64,000 bases of DNA, taken from the NCBI GenBank assembly GCA_023245865.1, contig JAHFJN010000001.1:422722-486721 (forward strand). Reading direction: 5' to 3'. Below the pieces are notes generated by a model. It did not search any database, was not told where the DNA came from, and saw only the letters and a list, made by a program, of their open reading frames with translations. Below are positions 63,673-64,000 of the stretch, piece after piece. The position numbers and the translations under genes are program-made. This DNA is from Candidatus Peribacteria bacterium. GTDB taxonomy: Bacteria; Patescibacteriota; Gracilibacteria; Peribacterales; Peribacteraceae. Position 1 is the stretch's first letter. Each line of letters opens with the position of its first letter.

Positions 63673-64000
63673 GTGACAGAAATACCAAAAGACGAAAAAG
63701 TACAGTGGGCTTTCAAGACACTCGAATCCGAATTGGGAGGAGATCTTGAGATGTCCGATCGTCTCTACGCACTGCGAAATAGACATAAGTTTCTTATGGC
63801 ACACGGTGGCGTACCTCGCCAAGAAAAAAAGATAGAAATAGACCCAGCAGATGCAGCATTCAATGATTTGGCAAAAAAGATTCGAGAATTGCATGACAAA
63901 TCCGATCAAAGCAAGGAAGCGCAAATAAAAAGACAAGTATGGGAATTCAAAAGAACCTTCCCCGAGGCAATCGCACAAGGTGCGGACCGAGAAAGAATGA
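63673..64000 (+). CDS. Start of an unknown protein (cut by window edge)
   Basis: An open frame from GTG at 63673 runs to the window edge (109 codons, no stop). It begins VTEIPKDEKVQWAFKTLESE and continues charged and helical (FNDLAKKIRELHDKSDQSKE). It has no signal peptide and no recognised domain so far. The promoter with correct spacing and the frame supports a real gene. Confidence 0.65.
   Translation, partial: MTEIPKDEKVQWAFKTLESELGGDLEMSDRLYALRNRHKFLMAHGGVPRQEKKIEIDPADAAFNDLAKKIRELHDKSDQSKEAQIKRQVWEFKRTFPEAIAQGADRERM

Noticed and set aside
1..64000. Alternative genetic code with TGA as Gly (code 25)
   Set aside because: Many genes, such as the Nudix hydrolase, the CorA-operon genes, murL and the first pilin genes, end at TGA exactly where the family ends.

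Overview
The window reads as a contiguous chromosomal piece of a reduced-genome bacterium, most likely a member of the Candidate Phyla Radiation (Patescibacteria). A Peribacteria/Peregrinibacteria-type lineage is my inference from gene content and the moderately high GC. Supporting signs are a VirB4-type ATPase with four separate TrbC/VirB2-like pilin genes, a peptidoglycan gene set scattered in small operons, S23/four-helix-bundle and GT-C genes, and very short intergenic gaps. TGA acts as a normal stop in many genes, so this is code 11 and not the recoded Gracilibacteria/Absconditabacteria code. No ribosomal RNA operon, CRISPR array, phage or transposase gene was found.

Layout. 1-13.9 kb (mostly minus strand): infB (cut by the window edge), a DHH phosphoesterase, an unknown 530-residue protein, tRNA-Pro, enolase, CorA, a divergent Lgt paralogue, thrS, dnaA, rseP, comF and a DUF559 nuclease gene lying between inverted palindromic repeats. 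13.9-18 kb: tRNA-Val with a damaged duplicate, and three genes of unknown function including an 865-residue protein. 18-25 kb: dut, ftsZ-ftsA, a 5'-3' exonuclease, an orphan GT5-like domain, riboflavin kinase and a MurE-like ligase. 25-35 kb: a tiny operon of small membrane peptides, lgt/tsaD diverging from one palindrome, a pilin gene, prs, tRNA-Ile, ruvC, recF, a Nudix hydrolase, a possible bL33 and trxB. 36-44 kb: a GT-C glycosyltransferase, MurL-MurD, grpE, a CuA lipoprotein group, a small island in the 3' end of tRNA-Met, and a TrpR-family regulator with a trp-operator-like palindrome. 44-64 kb: a cell-wall operon (membrane-fused MurF, PLP aminotransferase, FemX), a degenerate polysaccharide-deacetylase lipoprotein, argS, virB4, a second DHH protein, fmt, metG, a three-gene pilin operon, two tRNA-Gly, a DUF4015 hydrolase, purC, tRNA-Lys and the start of one more gene.

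Genes working together. Cell-wall genes dominate: MurE-like, MurL plus MurD (a route to D-Glu that would not need glutamate racemase), MurF, FemX, two Lgt-like proteins and lipoproteins. The VirB4 ATPase and pilins probably form a pilus/DNA-uptake apparatus together with ComF. Translation (infB, thrS, argS, metG, fmt, tsaD, tRNAs) and replication/repair (dnaA, recF, ruvC, exonuclease) fill most of the rest.

Two features run through the whole window. First, many genes have a -10-like hexamer only 6-8 nt before the start codon and no Shine-Dalgarno, which suggests leaderless mRNAs. Second, at least four families of short palindromic or iterative repeats occur between genes and also in frame inside essential genes (eno, tsaD, lgt, trxB, murL, murD, murF, metG, fmt)
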